A stretch of 8,535 nucleotides of DNA, taken from Desulfatitalea sp. GTDB taxonomy: Bacteria > Desulfobacterota > Desulfobacteria > Desulfobacterales > Desulfosarcinaceae. Positions within the stretch are counted from its first letter, which is position 1. Each line of letters begins with the position of its first letter. Below the pieces are notes generated by a model. It saw only the letters and a program-made list of their open reading frames with translations, was not told the origin of the DNA and searched no databases. Made by a program: the position numbers and the translations under genes. Shown piece after piece: positions 7,640 through 8,535 of the stretch. Location: positions 1 through 8,535 of the forward strand of contig JABDRH010000134.1 of assembly GCA_013041835.1 (NCBI GenBank), written 5' to 3'.

Positions 7640-8535
7640 ATGCCAACGCCACAACCTTGGGCGGCCGATCCGCTCGTTAAAATCATTACCAATACGGTGA
7701 CCCAACACGCCATGATCGCCAAGGGTGACCATGTGTTGGCGGGCGTGTCCGGTGGCCCCGACTCGGTTGTACTGGTCCATATCCTTTCTGCCCTACGGGA
7801 TAGTTTACATTTCACCTTGGGAGGGGCTTACCTGAATCACGGCCTGCGCCCGGCGGCCGCTCGACATGAGATTGAATTGGTATCGGCGTTGGCCCGCCGT
7901 CTGGGTTTCGAGCTTCATATCGGTGAAATCGGCCCCCTTTCCGGTGGCGGCTCCCTTGAAGAGCAACTGCGACTGCAGCGTTATTCCTTTTTCAACGGAA
8001 CGGCAGCGGCGCATGGCTATACCAAGATCGCCGTGGGCCATCATGCCGACGACAATGCCGAAGCCGTGCTCATGCGTTTTTTGCGTGGCAGCGGCCTACT
8101 GGGATTGGCAGGTATTGCACCTGTGCGCGACAACATCATCAGGCCGCTGATCCACTTGCGGCGGGAGCAGGTACTGGCGTTTCTCAAGCGTTATGGGGTG
8201 GCCTGGGCCGAGGACGCCTCCAATGCAGACCAGCGTTTTGTTCGCAATCGCGTTCGTCACCACCTGCTGCCCCTGCTCAAGCAGCACTATAACCCGAACA
8301 TCGTCAACACGCTCAACCGCGTGGCAGGCGTCTGCCTGGAAGAGGAGCGGCATCTCGACCTTTCCCTGCAACCCTTGTTGACTGAGGCTGTTCTTAGCGC
8401 GGAAGCGGACCGGCTCGAACTTGGGCTGGCGGCTTTCAATCGTTCGCCGCGGCCCGTGCAGCGCCGTCTTTTGCGAATGGCCCTGGACCAGTGGCAGGGC
8501 CACATCAGGCAATTGGGGGTTAAACATGTCGATGC
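7640..8535 (+). CDS. tilS: tRNA(Ile)-lysidine synthetase (3' end beyond window)
   Basis: TilS uses ATP and lysine to convert C34 of tRNA-Ile(CAU) to lysidine, so the tRNA reads AUA and is charged with Ile instead of Met. The visible 298 codons give the N-terminal PP-loop ATPase: SGGPDS (37-42), LNHGLR (65-70), GHHADDNAEAVLMRFLRGSGLLGLAGI (133-159), IRPLIHLRREQV (167-178), EDASN (191-195) and FVRNRVRHHLLPLL (200-213). The linker and start of the C-terminal part follow, in good reading frame to the edge. Full proteins are about 430-470 residues, so the last third lies to the right. ATG at 7640 is the first possible start, because an in-frame TGA lies at 7631-7633; the Shine-Dalgarno is weak. 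It is the only plus-strand gene, divergent from ffs. Confidence 0.96.
   Translation, partial: MPTPQPWAADPLVKIITNTVTQHAMIAKGDHVLAGVSGGPDSVVLVHILSALRDSLHFTLGGAYLNHGLRPAAARHEIELVSALARRLGFELHIGEIGPLSGGGSLEEQLRLQRYSFFNGTAAAHGYTKIAVGHHADDNAEAVLMRFLRGSGLLGLAGIAPVRDNIIRPLIHLRREQVLAFLKRYGVAWAEDASNADQRFVRNRVRHHLLPLLKQHYNPNIVNTLNRVAGVCLEEERHLDLSLQPLLTEAVLSAEADRLELGLAAFNRSPRPVQRRLLRMALDQWQGHIRQLGVKHVD

Noticed and set aside
8096..8527. 143-codon open frame on the minus strand opposite tilS
   Set aside because: The plus strand encodes the conserved TilS motifs through this whole stretch; the reverse frame is a shadow.

Overview
The window reads as ordinary housekeeping chromosome from a Gram-negative, GC-rich bacterium, most likely a member of the Desulfobacterota (the former sulfate-reducing Deltaproteobacteria). 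The reasons are an E. coli-like DnaK ending in [17 protein letters not shown], a DUF1844 protein beside serA and ispE, the order ispE / tRNA-Gln / prs / rplY, and a long SRP RNA with an Alu domain. This placement rests on gene order and protein character, not on a database search. No genus can be named.

Almost everything lies on the minus strand, so the biological order runs from right to left. At the right edge, tilS (tRNA-Ile lysidine synthetase, cut by the window end) is the only plus-strand gene. It is divergent from ffs, the roughly 257-nt SRP RNA, which has a near-consensus promoter (TTGCAA, 17 nt, TATAAT). The 140-nt gap between them also holds a possible tilS promoter whose spacer contains a perfect 7+7 inverted repeat. 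Downstream of ffs, a second promoter-like sequence leads into grpE and dnaK, the nucleotide-exchange factor and Hsp70 of the main chaperone machine. Neither dnaJ nor hrcA is present next to them.

After a 115-nt gap come serA (first step of serine synthesis, long form with ACT domain), a small DUF1844 protein, ispE (isoprenoid MEP pathway kinase), tRNA-Gln(UUG), prs (PRPP synthetase) and the start of the L25/CTC ribosomal protein gene (rplY, cut by the left edge). These are spaced by 30 to 43 nt, with tRNA-Gln sitting in the 150-nt ispE-prs interval, so they are likely one read-through unit that yields both mRNA and a processed tRNA.

Functionally the genes are central: protein targeting and folding (ffs, grpE, dnaK), translation (tilS, tRNA-Gln, rplY), and precursor metabolism (serA, ispE, prs). 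I see no mobile element, CRISPR array, defence system or foreign-looking gene. The points worth a second look are non-coding: the large SRP RNA, the inverted repeat inside the putative tilS promoter, the tRNA embedded in a protein operon, and homopolymer G tracts placed in a promoter spacer and at a ribosome binding site.
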